A stretch of 47,848 nt of DNA from an uncultured Bacteroidales bacterium (GCA_949297215.1 CASFRV010000014.1:1-47848), one strand, 5' to 3'. Counted from the stretch's first letter, positions 9,033 through 18,400 are shown. Notes: generated by a model not told the origin, from the letters alone. Program-made: numbers and translations.

Positions 9033-9512
9033 TCAGCTTTTCTTCTCCTTCGGGCGCACCAGGATGAGCGCCTCGCTCACGTCCGTCACGACGATGGGCG
9101 TGCCCTCGTCGATGAAGCCGCCGGCGCTCTTCACCTCGACCCGTTTGCCCCCTATTTCGGCGTTGCCGATGAGGGCCAGGCGCGTCAGGGCCGTGCCCTC
9201 GTCGCCCGGGCGCACCGAGAGCTGGTCGGCCGTGGGTGCGCTCGACGCGATGGTGGCGTGCAGCGTGGCGCGGTCCAGTGTTTTCGAGCGGGCCAGCCAG
9301 CGCAGAAACAGCAGCACTACGGCCACCGAGGCCAGCACGGCGCCCACGGCAGCCGCCCCGCCATATTCGACGTAGGTGAGCACGTCGGCCGCCACCACGC
9401 ACAGGGCGGCCAGCACGCCGGCCACGCCGAAGCCCGGCGTGACCAGTGCCTCGACGGCAAAGAGCAGCAGCCCGATGACGGCCAGCAGCACGATGACGAG
9501 GGTTGTTGACAT
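9033..9512 (-). CDS. NfeD-like membrane protein
   Basis: A 159-aa NfeD family protein. The first 75 residues form two to three membrane segments (TTLVIVLLAVIGLLLFAVEA, then FGVAGVLAALCVVAADVL, then AVGAVLASVAVVLLFLRWL). The C-terminal half is the OB-fold domain, with the typical GDEGTALTRLALIGNAEIGGKRVEV and GTPIVVTDV. NfeD proteins usually pair with a flotillin/stomatin-like SPFH protein and influence membrane microdomains. No SPFH gene is adjacent here. It is the last gene of a leftward frr-rsgA-nfeD cluster, 36 bp after rsgA. Confidence 0.85.
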   Translation of the reverse strand: MSTTLVIVLLAVIGLLLFAVEALVTPGFGVAGVLAALCVVAADVLTYVEYGGAAAVGAVLASVAVVLLFLRWLARSKTLDRATLHATIASSAPTADQLSVRPGDEGTALTRLALIGNAEIGGKRVEVKSAGGFIDEGTPIVVTDVSEALILVRPKEKKS

Positions 9513-9548
9513 GGCTTTACGTTTTGTTTTAGGTGTGCGGGCCCGGCG

Positions 9549-10526
9549 TCAGTAGGCCTCGCGGTATTTGTTTTCGTCCTTGTCGCCCAGCATGCTCAGA
9601 TACGAGGCGTAGCGCGTGGGCGCCAGGCGGTGTTCGTCGAGCGCGGCCAGCACGGCGCAGCCCGGTTCGCGCGTGTGGGTGCAGTTGTTGAAGCGGCAGC
9701 CCTCCGAGAGGCGGAAGATGTCGCGGAAGTAGTGGGCCACCTCGCGCGGGTCCATGTCGAACGAGCCGAAGCCCTTGACGCCCGGTATGTCGATGAGGGC
9801 CCCGCCGCCCGGCAGGTCGTAGAGCTCGCTGAACGTCGTGGTGTGCATGCCCGTGCCGTGGGCCTCCGATATTTCGGCCGTGCGTGCATGGGCGTCGGGC
9901 ACCAGGCGGTTCAGCAGGGTCGACTTGCCCACGCCCGAGTGGCCGGCCAGCAGCGTCGTGCCCCCCGCCACGGCCCGGCGCAGCGCGTCGAGCCCCAGGC
10001 CCGTCGTGGCCGAGAGGTGCAGGCAGTCGTAGCCCGCCTCGCGGTAGACGGCCGTCAGATAGTCCACCGTGGCCGCCTCGTCGCCCCTGAGGTCGTCCAT
10101 CTTGTTGAAGGCCACGACCACGGGCACGCGGTAGGCCTCGGCCGAGGCCAGGAAGCGGTCGATAAACGTGGTGGACGTTTCGGGCCGCGCCACGGTGACC
10201 ACGAGCACGGCCCTGTCCACGTTGGCGGCCAGCACGTGGCTCTGCTTCGAGAGGTTCGAGGCGCGGCGCACGATGTAGTTGCGCCGTTCGTCAATTTCCG
10301 AGATAAACAGCGCTCCGCCCCCCGTGTCGGTGAGCGTCACGCCGTCGCCCACGGCCACGGGGTTGGTCGAGCGTATGCCGCGCAGGCGGAAGTTGCCCTT
10401 CACGCGGCACTCCACGAGCCGTCCGTCGTCCGTTCGCACCACGTAGCTGCTGCCCGTGTTGCGCACCACGGTGCCGTGCGCCCGGCCGTCGGCGGCCGTT
10501 TGCTTGCGGGGGGCTTCTGCTCGCAT
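9549..10526 (-). CDS. rsgA: Small ribosomal subunit biogenesis GTPase RsgA
   Basis: RsgA is a circularly permuted GTPase that checks late 30S maturation. The 325-aa protein has an N-terminal OB fold (about residues 15-75). The permuted order of G motifs is present: G4 NKMDD at 141-145, then G1 GHSGVGKST at 195-203, then G3 DIPGVKGF. A C-terminal zinc finger is present (CRFNNCTHTREPGC). The first 12 residues are a basic extension. It lies 8 bp after frr, so it shares a leftward operon with another ribosome factor. Confidence 0.95.
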   Translation of the reverse strand: MRAEAPRKQTAADGRAHGTVVRNTGSSYVVRTDDGRLVECRVKGNFRLRGIRSTNPVAVGDGVTLTDTGGGALFISEIDERRNYIVRRASNLSKQSHVLAANVDRAVLVVTVARPETSTTFIDRFLASAEAYRVPVVVAFNKMDDLRGDEAATVDYLTAVYREAGYDCLHLSATTGLGLDALRRAVAGGTTLLAGHSGVGKSTLLNRLVPDAHARTAEISEAHGTGMHTTTFSELYDLPGGGALIDIPGVKGFGSFDMDPREVAHYFRDIFRLSEGCRFNNCTHTREPGCAVLAALDEHRLAPTRYASYLSMLGDKDENKYREAY

Positions 10527-10534
10527 GTGCGTTC

Positions 10535-11095
10535 TCAGACGGTCATGATTTCCTTGCTCTTGGCCGCCAGCAGGTCGTCGATTTTCTTCACCATGCGGTC
10601 GTGAATCTTTTGCAGGTCGGCCTCGGCGTCCTTTTCGTTGTCCTCGCTCAGTCCGTCCTTCACGGCCTTTTTCAGGCGGTCTATGCCGTCGCGGCGGGCG
10701 TTGCGGATGGCCACCTTGGCCTCTTCGCCCTCCTTGCTACACTGCTTGGTCAGTGCGCGGCGGCGTTCTTCGGTGAGGGGCGGGATGCCCAGGCGGATAA
10801 TTTCGCCGTTGTTCTCGGGCATGATGCCCACCTCCGAGTCGATGATGGCCTTCTCGATGATTTTAAACATCGACTTGTCCCACGGTTTGATGGCGATGGT
10901 GCGTGCGTCGGGCGTGGTCACGGCGGCCACGTTGTTGAGCGGCACCATCGAGCCGTACGAGTTGACGCGGATGTCGTCCAGAATGCGCACGTCGGCGCGG
11001 CCGGCACGGATGTGGGCCAGCGTGTCTTCGAGATGGAGCACGCTCATCTCCATTTTTTCCTCACACTCTGCGAGGCATTGCTTTACGTCTAACAT
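10535..11095 (-). CDS. frr: Ribosome recycling factor
   Basis: Frr splits post-termination ribosomes together with EF-G. The 186-aa length is standard. Family blocks are evident: LAHIRAGRADVRILDDI, YGSMVPLNNVA, PWDKSMFKIIEKAI, GEIIRLGIPPLTEERRRAL and KIHDRMVKKIDDLLAAKSKEI. The start at 11095 follows a short leader from the -7 element at 11143. It is the first gene of the frr-rsgA-nfeD operon. pyrH, its usual neighbour, is absent; repeats lie upstream instead. Confidence 0.97.
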   Translation of the reverse strand: MLDVKQCLAECEEKMEMSVLHLEDTLAHIRAGRADVRILDDIRVNSYGSMVPLNNVAAVTTPDARTIAIKPWDKSMFKIIEKAIIDSEVGIMPENNGEIIRLGIPPLTEERRRALTKQCSKEGEEAKVAIRNARRDGIDRLKKAVKDGLSEDNEKDAEADLQKIHDRMVKKIDDLLAAKSKEIMTV

Positions 11096-11142
11096 GGGTT
11101 TGCTTGCGTTTATGATGAAACGTTACCTGTTTGGTTTTGAAG

Positions 11143-11150
11143 CAAAGATA
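11143..11150 (-). promoter_or_regulatory. -7 element (TATCTTTG) for frr
   Basis: Minus-strand TATCTTTG 48 bp upstream of the frr start, giving a leader of about 40 nt. Confidence 0.65.
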
Positions 11151-11261
11151 CGCTTTTTTCGCGAAGCGGCCGTCCGGTGCGCCAAAAAAAGGCGCCGTCG
11201 CCTCGCCGTGGGGCCTTTCCCCCTCAGACAGGGGCGCGGGGAAAGGTGCGTCGCGCGGCGC

Positions 11262-12127
11262 CATAGGAGGGACGCCATCTTGGCGTCCACTCCTATGGTA
11301 GCTTCCCTTTGCGGGTGTGCGCGGTGTGCCTTCGCGGGTGTTGGACCCCCTTGGGGCCCACATATATATGCGTTGACTTTCCGCGGGCGCGCTTCGCTTA
11401 CCCGCGGTTATAGAGTAGTTCGCCCCCTATGGGGGCGCCGGCCGCGCGACGTGGTCTCGGCTTGTGGTAGATATTCCTCTGTGGGTGGGGGGAATGCTGT
11501 GGCGAAGCTGGCGGCCTCGAAGAGGTCGCTATGCCCGTGGCGGCGTATGGCATAGACGCCTCTTCGAGGCTATTTCTGTGTGTGGGGCCGTACCGCGGGT
11601 TCCGCTACGCTCCACCCGCGGTTACTAATAGCCCGGCCCCCTTGGGGCCGCTTGTGCTGCACCTCAACACCATCACCGCCCGGACGGCCCGTGCGGGTGT
11701 GGGTGTGCCTGCTGTCCGCGTGGCTGCCGACCCCATAGGGGTCGCACTATTGATAACCGCGGGTAAGCGAAGCGCACCCGCGGACAGGAACCCCACACTA
11801 TTCCGACCCCAGGGGGGTCGCACTTCCCTCCGACGTCGTGCGTGGGGCGGGGTACCCCGTGTTGCCCCTCTGACGGTCGGCAGCCTCGCTGCTCCGCGGG
11901 TGTGTCTGCGGCCTACCCGCGGTAATGCGAAGTTGGACCCCTATGGGGTCCCATTATGGGGTGGTTCCTTTCCGCGGGTTCGCCTATGGCTCACCCGCGG
12001 TTATCAATGGTTCGACCCCTATGGGGTCGCCGCCCTCGCGGTGTGGCTTTGGGTAGCGACTAACGTTCTGCCGCATGGGAATTTGCCTGCGTAGAGACGC
12101 GATTCATCGCGTCTCACCCGCTCGGGG
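11262..12127. repeat. Mosaic palindromic repeat cluster A
   Basis: I see no gene in 11152-12696. This part is built from short palindromes in alternation. The first is a TAGGAGGGACGCC/GGCGTCC unit at 11262-11298. The second is CCGCGGGT...ACCCGCGG, at about 11384, 11592, 11755, 11896 and 11972. The third is GACCCCTATGGGGTC and its variants, at about 11343, 11424, 11637, 11731, 11808, 11934 and 12014. A long CCTCGAAGAGG...CCTCTTCGAGG unit occupies 11514-11567. Blocks 11725-11825 and 11893-12075 recur in the same orientation at 29920-30020 and 30085-30262. Block 11500-11660 recurs inverted at 43155-43320. Open frames here follow the repeats and have no recognisable product. Confidence 0.85.
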
Positions 12128-12221
12128 CGATAGCCCCGCCGGTGCATTCTTTTCCCGCGGTGGGCCGTGCGGCGGTGTGGGCGCCAGGAATGGCGCCCCT
12201 CCTATGTCATTCTTCTCCGCG

Positions 12222-12662
12222 TTGGGCCGTCCGGGCGGTGACGGACGCGATGAATCGCGTCTCTACGTGGCGGACATCCCGTGCGGGTGGGGGGACACTT
12301 TTGCGGCCGCGTGGCCCTGTGCGCTATATGTCACTCTGTTAATGCGGACGTGCGTGTTGCGCCGCCTTTTAGCGTTGGAAAGGCGGCGCGATGGGTCATT
12401 TCGCCCGATCCATCCCTTGGATTCCTGTTTCCATCCCATGGATCGGGCGTTCCATCCCATGGATTTTTCGATCGATGGGCACTTTTCGGTGGAAAATGGG
12501 CTTCGATTTGCGCCATATAGTGGCGAAAATGGCGTTTTTGGGCGTCCCTGCGGAGGGGTTTCGCAGGGATGTGTCTGGAAATGAGGGTGTTCTGATTTTC
12601 GCTCATTTGCGTGCGACCGACGGCGCGCGCGAAAATAATCGATTCTCCGTGTTAAAAAACAG
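12222..12662 (+). repeat. Long dispersed repeat C, copy 1
   Basis: A GCGATGAATCGC-type palindrome (12222-12290) is followed by TGTGCGCTATATGTCACTCT, a GCGCCGCCTTTTAGCGTTGG block and three imperfect CCATCCCATGGAT units (about 12405-12465). GCCATATAGTGGCGAAAATGG and an end near CGATTCTCCGTGTTAAAAAA follow. An inverted copy spans 42606-43047 in the same internal order, and a fragment lies at 27376-27470. The two full copies keep a similar open frame (RSIPWI...VSIPWIGRSIPWIF), so a coding role cannot be excluded. Confidence 0.7.
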
Positions 12663-12696
12663 CCGGCGGACGGCGTTTAGCGGGCAGGGGCGGCGT

Positions 12697-13959
12697 TCAG
12701 CGGTTGGTGAGGCGGAAGGTTTTCCAGAACGGGGCGCGGCTGTATGCGGCGGCGCTTTCGCGCGGCACGTGCAGGCGTGCGCGGAACACCGTGGGGTGGA
12801 ACGCCTGCGGGCTCACGCGGGGCGGGCGCGTGGCCAGCACGCCCACCTCGCCGATGCGCTCGCAGCCGGCGAACGTGCCCGGGCCCACGCTCTCGATGCC
12901 GCGGCCCAGCGTGACCGAGGTGAGGGCGTGGCAGCCATAGAAGGCCTCGTCGGCGAGGTGCGTCACGCCGTCGGGCACGGCCACCCAGCGCAGCGAGCGG
13001 CAGCCGTAGAAGGCGGCGGCGCCGATGGAGGTGAGCCCCGCGGGCAGCGACACCCATTGCAGGCCGATGCACCCCTCGAACACGCTGCGGCCCAGCGCGG
13101 CGATGCCGGCGGGGAGGGCCATGCCCGTGAGGGCCTCGCAGCCGGCAAAGGCTTCGTCGCCCAGACGGGTGAGCCCCGCGGGCAGCTCCACGGCCCGCAG
13201 CCGTCCGCAACCGGCAAAGGCGCCCCGGCCGATGCTTTCGAGCCCCGCGGGCAGCGAGACCCGTTCCAGCCGCACGCAGCCCCAGAAGAGCCAGGGCTCC
13301 ACGCTGCGCAGGCCGCCGGGAAGGGCCACACGCCGCAGCCGCACGCAGCCCTCGAAGGCGTAGGTGCCCAGGTGGGCGAGCCCCGCGGGCAGGCCGATGC
13401 TGTCGAGCCCGGTGCAGCCGGCAAAGGCGTGGTGGTCGATGCGGCGCACGCCCGCCGGCAGCGTGAGGCGCCTCAGGCCCGTGCAGGCGTGAAAGGCGTA
13501 GCTGCCCACGCTGCGCAGCCCCGCGGGCAGCGGGAGCCGCCGCAGCGAGCTGCACCCGGCAAAGGCCGCCTCGCCCAGCGTGCTGAGGCTGTCGGGCAGG
13601 GCGAGCACGGCCAGCATGCCGCACCCCTCGAAGGCTCGGCGGCCTATGCGCCTCACCGACGGCGGCAGCTGCACTTCGCGCAGGGCGCTGCAACGGCGGA
13701 AGGCGCTGTCGCCCACGGCCGTCACGCGGTGCCACGTGCCGCGGTCGTCCTCGACGCTGTCGGGCACCTCCACCACGTCCCACACGGTGTCGTCGTAGCG
13801 CGCCACCTCGCAACGGCCCGGGCCCTCGCCCGTGGTGCGATACACGATGCCGCCGGCTTCGAACTCGTGGCCCGAAGCCGCCCGCAGCATGGTGCAGAGC
13901 AGCACGGCCAGCAGCCATGCCCTGCGCCGTGCCTCCGTTGCGCCAAGTCTGTGCTTCAT
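12697..13959 (-). CDS. Secreted BspA-type leucine-rich repeat protein
   Basis: This protein of about 420 aa starts with a signal peptide (MKHRLGATEARRRAWLLAVLLCTMLRAASG). A run of about fourteen 22-24-residue LRR_5/BspA repeats follows, with the pattern SVGPGTFAGCERI or IGRGAFAGCGRLRAVELPAGL. The C-terminal signature RLHVPRESAAAYSRAPFWKTF is the usual end of these proteins (LYVP..s...Y..a..Wk.F). I chose the ATG at 13959 rather than an upstream in-frame ATG at 14028. The promoter -7 element covers the upstream one, and the signal peptide begins at 13959. BspA-like proteins are surface or secreted binding proteins. No type IX sorting domain or lipobox is visible, so a periplasmic or secreted location is inferred. 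Confidence 0.85.
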   Translation of the reverse strand: MKHRLGATEARRRAWLLAVLLCTMLRAASGHEFEAGGIVYRTTGEGPGRCEVARYDDTVWDVVEVPDSVEDDRGTWHRVTAVGDSAFRRCSALREVQLPPSVRRIGRRAFEGCGMLAVLALPDSLSTLGEAAFAGCSSLRRLPLPAGLRSVGSYAFHACTGLRRLTLPAGVRRIDHHAFAGCTGLDSIGLPAGLAHLGTYAFEGCVRLRRVALPGGLRSVEPWLFWGCVRLERVSLPAGLESIGRGAFAGCGRLRAVELPAGLTRLGDEAFAGCEALTGMALPAGIAALGRSVFEGCIGLQWVSLPAGLTSIGAAAFYGCRSLRWVAVPDGVTHLADEAFYGCHALTSVTLGRGIESVGPGTFAGCERIGEVGVLATRPPRVSPQAFHPTVFRARLHVPRESAAAYSRAPFWKTFRLTNR

Positions 13960-14025
13960 GGTTTTCGTGGGCCTGCTGCGCAAGGTGAGTCGGGCAGCAG
14001 GGCTACTTTTTTGGGAAATCACGTA

Positions 14026-14033
14026 CAAAGTTA
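14026..14033 (-). promoter_or_regulatory. -7 element (TAACTTTG) for the LRR gene
   Basis: A perfect minus-strand TAnnTTTG, 67 bp upstream of the chosen start at 13959. Confidence 0.6.
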
Positions 14034-14307
14034 GGGCTACGTGCGCGTATCTCCTTGAAAATTCGCGAAAAAATACGGATTTTCGCGGTCATAAATTTAA
14101 AATAGAGGAACTTTTTGCCACGCCTCCGCCCGCGTCTGTTCGGAGGCCGCGGCTCGCGGCAGCGCCCGGCGCCCTTTCGCGCGCGCGTACATATATATAA
14201 GGTGCGGAAGGGCCGTGGAAAGGTGGCGAAAGTCCAAGTTCTTAAAAAACAGACGGATGCGCGGCAAAAAGATGCAGAAAAATTAGGATATTTTGTTGCG
14301 CGGGGCG
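14034..14307. other. Gene-free divergent region upstream of the split AraC gene
   Basis: No coding frame is recognisable. The sequence alternates AT-rich stretches (CATATATATAAGG near 14190) with a GC-rich CGGAGGCCGCGGCTCGCGG stretch. It separates the LRR promoter from the promoter at 14308. Confidence 0.3.
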
Positions 14308-14315
14308 TAACTTTG
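14308..14315 (+). promoter_or_regulatory. -7 element (TAACTTTG) driving the 5' half of the AraC gene
   Basis: A perfect TAnnTTTG ends 23 bp before the ATG at 14339. It lies outside the invertible segment, so it is the fixed promoter of the proposed switch. Confidence 0.65.
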
Positions 14316-14338
14316 CACAGACATTGGAACAAAAACGA

Positions 14339-14473
14339 ATGAGACGACAGGATATCGAGCTCTTTAATAAGCTGTTCGCGGCGTTGGAAGACGATCAGAT
14401 CTTCCTCGACGCGCACATGTCGTTGTCGAAGATGAGTGTAATAGTCGGGACGGCTATTTCACTCCGCCATTGA
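14339..14473 (+). CDS. 5' half of a split AraC-type regulator (OFF-state 44-aa product)
   Basis: The ATG at 14339 opens a 44-codon frame. Its first 38 residues (starting MRRQDIELFNKLFAALED, ending MSVIVGT) match the beginning of a stand-alone AraC-type HTH domain up to the turn of the first HTH. After the shared sequence AATAGTCGGGACG (14440-14452) the frame runs into six unrelated residues and TGA. The missing remainder (NTTYLSYAINDYFGDNF...) is on the other strand at 18854-19189 behind an inverted copy of the same 13 bp, in the same frame. Joining them gives a 145-aa protein with both HTH motifs. In the present orientation the product should be inactive. Confidence 0.8.
   Translation: MRRQDIELFNKLFAALEDDQIFLDAHMSLSKMSVIVGTAISLRH
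14440..14452 (+). repeat. Left inverted repeat of the putative invertible segment
   Basis: AATAGTCGGGACG, identical to the reverse complement of 19178-19190. It codes for I-V-G-T of the AraC HTH in both places. Confidence 0.8.
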
Positions 14474-14490
14474 GCCGTCGGTACATACAG

Positions 14491-14519
14491 CGAAGGCACG
14501 CCCCCGGGGCGTGCCTTCG
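14491..14519. terminator. Symmetric hairpin at the left end of the invertible segment
   Basis: CGAAGGCACGCCCC pairs with GGGGCGTGCCTTCG, 18 bp after the OFF-state stop codon. In the OFF state it would end the short transcript. After inversion it would lie downstream of the lipoprotein operon. There is no long T run, so efficiency is uncertain. Confidence 0.55.
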
Positions 14520-14557
14520 TGCGTTATGGGGTGGTGTGGCCACCGCAAGGGGAGCTG

Positions 14558-14700
14558 CCATAGGAGGGACGCCATCTTGGCGTCCACCCACGCTCGGGTG
14601 CAGCCCCGCTGCGACATCTTTCTTCCCCGTTGGGCTGTCCGGGCGGTGTGGGACGCCAGGATGGCGTCCCTCCTAAGGCAGCTTTCTCCGCTGTGGGCGG
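14558..14700. repeat. Dispersed GGACGCCATCTTGGCGTCC repeats inside the invertible segment
   Basis: Two units (14560-14590 and 14648-14690) of the palindromic family also seen at 11262-11298, 12181-12210 and 29815-29870, separated by CCGTTGGGCTGTCCGGGCGG. The rest of 14520-14758 holds no gene. Confidence 0.7.
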
Positions 14701-14758
14701 GGGGAGATATGTTTCCGTGTGGCCGCCACCGCCGGCTGACAGCGTGCTGCGCGACGCC

Positions 14759-15361
14759 TCAGGGCGCGGTGATGAGGCCCGAGTGGCGGTGGCACGTGTA
14801 GGCGTGGCCGCGCAGGGTGAGCGTGAGCGTCGAGTCGTTGAGCACGCGCAGCTCCGACGTGTCGGTCTGCTCCTGCAAGTGGCTGCCGTCGGCGGGCAGG
14901 TAGGTGATGAGCAGCTGCCCGTTCTTCATGCGCCAGGAGCGCAGGCCCACGTTGGCCGTGCCCACGTTTTCGGCCGCGCCGTCGGACAGCAGGCGCATGC
15001 CGTTGCCGTCCTGCCCGTCGAAGAGCCAGAAGCCGGCCAGGCTCGTCACGTTGACAACGGAGCGCAGGTCCTTGTGCCCCGGGGCTTCGACGAGGGCCAG
15101 CGTGTCGCCCGTGGTGAGGGGGCCGTGCAGGGCCTTGTCGCGGCGGGCGGCTAGGAAGGTGTAGGTGTGCTCGGTGCTGTCGGAGAGCAGGCGCACGTGC
15201 AGCGTCGAGTCGGTGCGGTCGAGGAGCACGGCGTGGCGCGTCGAGTCGGGCACGTCGGGGGCTTTTTCTTGGGGCTTCTGCTTGTTGCCGCAGGAGGCCG
15301 TGGCCAGCAGCATGGCGCCGAGGCCGAGGGCTGCGAGGCATGATGTGATGTTTGCTTTCAT
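14759..15361 (-). CDS. Small lipoprotein, lipocalin-like
   Basis: A 200-aa protein with a lipoprotein signal (MKANITSCLAALGLGAMLLA then TASC|GNKQK). The body is beta-rich, with blocks such as SVVNVTSLAGFWLFDGQDGNGMRLL split over strands, RSWRMKNGQLLITYL and STLTLTLRGHAY. This resembles the small lipocalin-like/NlpE-like lipoproteins of Bacteroidales, which are often annotated as lipocalin-like domain proteins. The function is unknown. It follows the 1114-aa lipoprotein gene by 109 bp on the same strand, inside the invertible segment, and probably switches with it. A hairpin in the gap may lower its expression relative to the upstream gene. Confidence 0.65.
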   Translation of the reverse strand: MKANITSCLAALGLGAMLLATASCGNKQKPQEKAPDVPDSTRHAVLLDRTDSTLHVRLLSDSTEHTYTFLAARRDKALHGPLTTGDTLALVEAPGHKDLRSVVNVTSLAGFWLFDGQDGNGMRLLSDGAAENVGTANVGLRSWRMKNGQLLITYLPADGSHLQEQTDTSELRVLNDSTLTLTLRGHAYTCHRHSGLITAP

Positions 15362-15391
15362 TGCTTTGAATGGATGGGGTTTGATAAGTAG

Positions 15392-15423
15392 AAAGGAGGA
15401 AGGGGCCGCCCCCTCCCTCCTTT
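15392..15423 (-). terminator. Hairpin between the two lipoprotein genes
   Basis: AAAGGAGGAAGGGG pairs with CCCCTCCCTCCTTT (one mismatch, loop of 4). There is no strong T run on the minus side, so it may act as a partial terminator or an mRNA-stabilising structure. Confidence 0.5.
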
Positions 15424-15470
15424 CCTTTTAAGAGTTTGCTGCGTGTGCAGGCCGGGCCTGCGCGCGTCTG

Positions 15471-18400
15471 TTATTTGCGGTTCGTCTGGTTCTGACCTTC
15501 GTTCGGGTCAACCGTTACGTAGAACGGATATTCGCGAACGTTGCCGAAGCGGTCGGTCACCTTCATGCGGAACTCTACGTTCGTGGCCGAGATGGCGCCC
15601 GTTGCGCCCTGCTCTTCCTCAACCGTCTTGATGACGATGCCTTCGTCCGTCACTTGCGGCTCTGCGAAGAGGCTGGCGTATTGCGTCTGCTTGAGGTAAA
15701 CCTCTACGCTCTTGATACGTTTGTCGCGATTAGAGCCAAAGTAAACGATGTTGTCGGCATTGCCCGAGATCGAGGGGTCGTCGGCGAAGATCTGGCTATC
15801 ACCGATTGGGAGCTCCTTGCCGGGATAGCCCACGGTGTAGGAGTCTTGATCGAAGTCGGCGTCAACATACATGATGGGCGACTTGAAGACGAGCTGGAAC
15901 TCCTGCGGGTCGGCCCAAAGCGTGGGCACGTTGAAGTAGTTGACAGCCACCTGCATGGTGTAGGCGTGCTCGCTGCCATACTTCACGGCTGCATTGGGCA
16001 CAACAAACGTGTAGTCGCTTGCAGCGTAGGCAGCGGCCTGGGCTGCGTTGTATGGGAAGCGCAGAGTCGTTGAAGGCTTGTACTGGGCGTTGGGCCGGCC
16101 GATGGCATAGGTAGCCTTGTTGGCCAGGTCGAACTCGAGGTGGCACAGCTCGGAGTCGGCCCACGGCGTGTTGAAGGCCTGGATGATGCCATACTTGGCA
16201 CCCTTAGCGTCGCCTTCGTTGTCCAGGCCGTTATCCAAAGCCCATGCGGTGAGCTGGTACGTGTTGTCGAGCTTTTCGATGGTGGCTCCCTCGGGCAACT
16301 TGTGGTTGTCCTTCATGAAGTAAGCCGGGTTCGGGAGAATGCGAACGCAGTCGGCCGTCGGATAGATCATGGTGAACTTCACGGGGAGCACGCTCACCAC
16401 GTTACCGTTCTCGTCTTTGAACGTAATGGTGACGGTGTATTCCTTGTTCACTTCGAGGTCGGCGGGATCATACACGAAGGCCAGGTTCTTCACCTTCTTC
16501 AAGTTGGCCTCCGTCGTGGGGGCGTACTCGCCCGACTTGCTGTCGTTCATGTTCACCGTGTAGACGCTCTGCTGGTTCTGGCCGCCGAAGATGACGCTCT
16601 GCAAGGCCACTTCGCTCTCAACGCTGATGCTGGCCGTGTACTTGGCCCAGTCGGCGTTCTTGGCGCTCATGCAGTTGGTGCCCATGAACGTTTCGCTCGG
16701 GCACCATGCGGTCTGGTTGGCGCTGCCCTTCGGCGTGTGGCTGAAGGCGATGCCCGTCTCGGTGAAGAGCGGCTTCGTGAAGATGACATCCAGGTCGTCC
16801 GACACGATCGTACCGTCCCAGTTCTGCACGTAGTAGCGCAGCGTGAAGGTGTAGCCGTTGTACTGGTCGGGCACGGTGATGCTGATCTGGTCGAAGCCGT
16901 TGGCCTCCTTCGTCACGTCCTGCGGGTTGCCTGCGGGCTCGGTGAAGACCTTCTGCAAAGCGTCCTTGTTGGCGTTGTGAACGGCGCTCTTGGCCTGGTT
17001 GAGCTGGGCGTTGGCGAGAGCCGTGCCGCGCTGGTTCTTAACGGCCACAACCTCTACATACTTGCGGAAAGGCTTGCTCACGCCCTTGCCCTTTTCGTTG
17101 GCATCGGTCTGCGGGTTGAGCGTGAAGTTGCCCGTGAGGGGCTGACCCTGCTCAACAACGTAGCGCGAGGTGCCTTCGGCGGGCGAGTCGGGCGTGACGT
17201 CGTTGGCCTCGACAGCCGTGATGGCCGGCGTGTAAGCCTTGCCAGCCTTTACCATCTCGATGTTGAGGGCATACTTCGAGTAAACCTTGCGCTCGATGGC
17301 CTCGCTTTTGCCCGTCTCGGCGTTCTTGCGTGTGCCGAGGTTGAACGAAGTGTAGAGGGCATACGAGTTTTCGAAGGCAGCGGGCTCCTCGGTGCGGTCG
17401 GTAGCCGTGTTGGTCAGGCGGATGGCGTACAGACCGTTTTCAGCCTTGTCCTCGGCGGTGCCGGCGGCACGCGTGGTGATGAGGTGACCCTTGGCAGGCA
17501 TGGCCTCGCCCACCTGGATGTTGGCAGGAGCGTTGCCCAGGCTGTTTTCGAGCTGCAAGTCAACCTTGCCCGTGAAGTCGACGCGCGTGGGGTTCACGGT
17601 GGCGTAGATCAAACCGCCATTGCCCTCGACGTTCCAGTGGCCTGCAACGAGCGTAGCCTCGTTGGTGGCGTTCACGTAGGGGAAGTGGACGATGGTGCGG
17701 CCCTGGGCATCGGTCGTCAGGTACTTGCTGTCGGTTGTACCGAAGAAGTCGCCGATGTACTGGCTTGCCACCTTGGCATATACGAACTGCAGCTGGTTGT
17801 CTTGCAGGATGATGCCCGTAACCAGGTTGTTCAAGTCGGCGCTCATGGCGTTGACGATGCCCGTAGCGTCGTTCACCTTGCCTTCGAGCTCGCTCATCTT
17901 GCCTTCGAGCTTCGTTACCTTCCCGCTGACACCGTCGATCTCGCCCTTCAGCTTGCTGTCGGCAGCCTCATAGGCCGAGGTGAGCTGCGTGATGGCGGCG
18001 TTGACAGCGTTGGTCACGTCCTCGTTCGAAGCCAGGTTCTCAGTGGCGGCGGCAATCTTCTGGTCCATGATGCCCTGCAACTCCGTTTTGAGCGCTTCGA
18101 TGTCGGGGAGCTGGGCTTCCAGCTCTTCGCGCAGCTGCGTGAGGTCTTCCTTCGTAGCCATGCCGGCCAGTTCGTCCTGGCTCACGGCGTTCTTTTCCAG
18201 GTCGGCGATGGCCTGGTCGAGAGCGGCGAGCTGTCCCTTGATGGCCTGCTCCTTGCTGTTGACGTCTTCACGGAGCTTGCTCAGGTCGCCCGAGAGCACG
18301 TCGATCTGGCCTTCCAGCGACTGCTGGATGCTGTCCAGGCTGTCGGCCACGTTGTTCACTTCTGCCTGCACGGCCAGAGCGTAAGCACGCGATGCAGCGC

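Noticed and set aside
11531-12094. A plus-strand frame in repeat cluster A
   Set aside because: The frame simply follows the GC-rich palindromes; its product is repeat-derived with no family signal.
12391-14034. A 547-codon plus-strand frame
   Set aside because: Most of it is antisense to the LRR gene and the beginning is repeat C. The minus-strand LRR protein has a signal peptide, promoter and clear family repeats.
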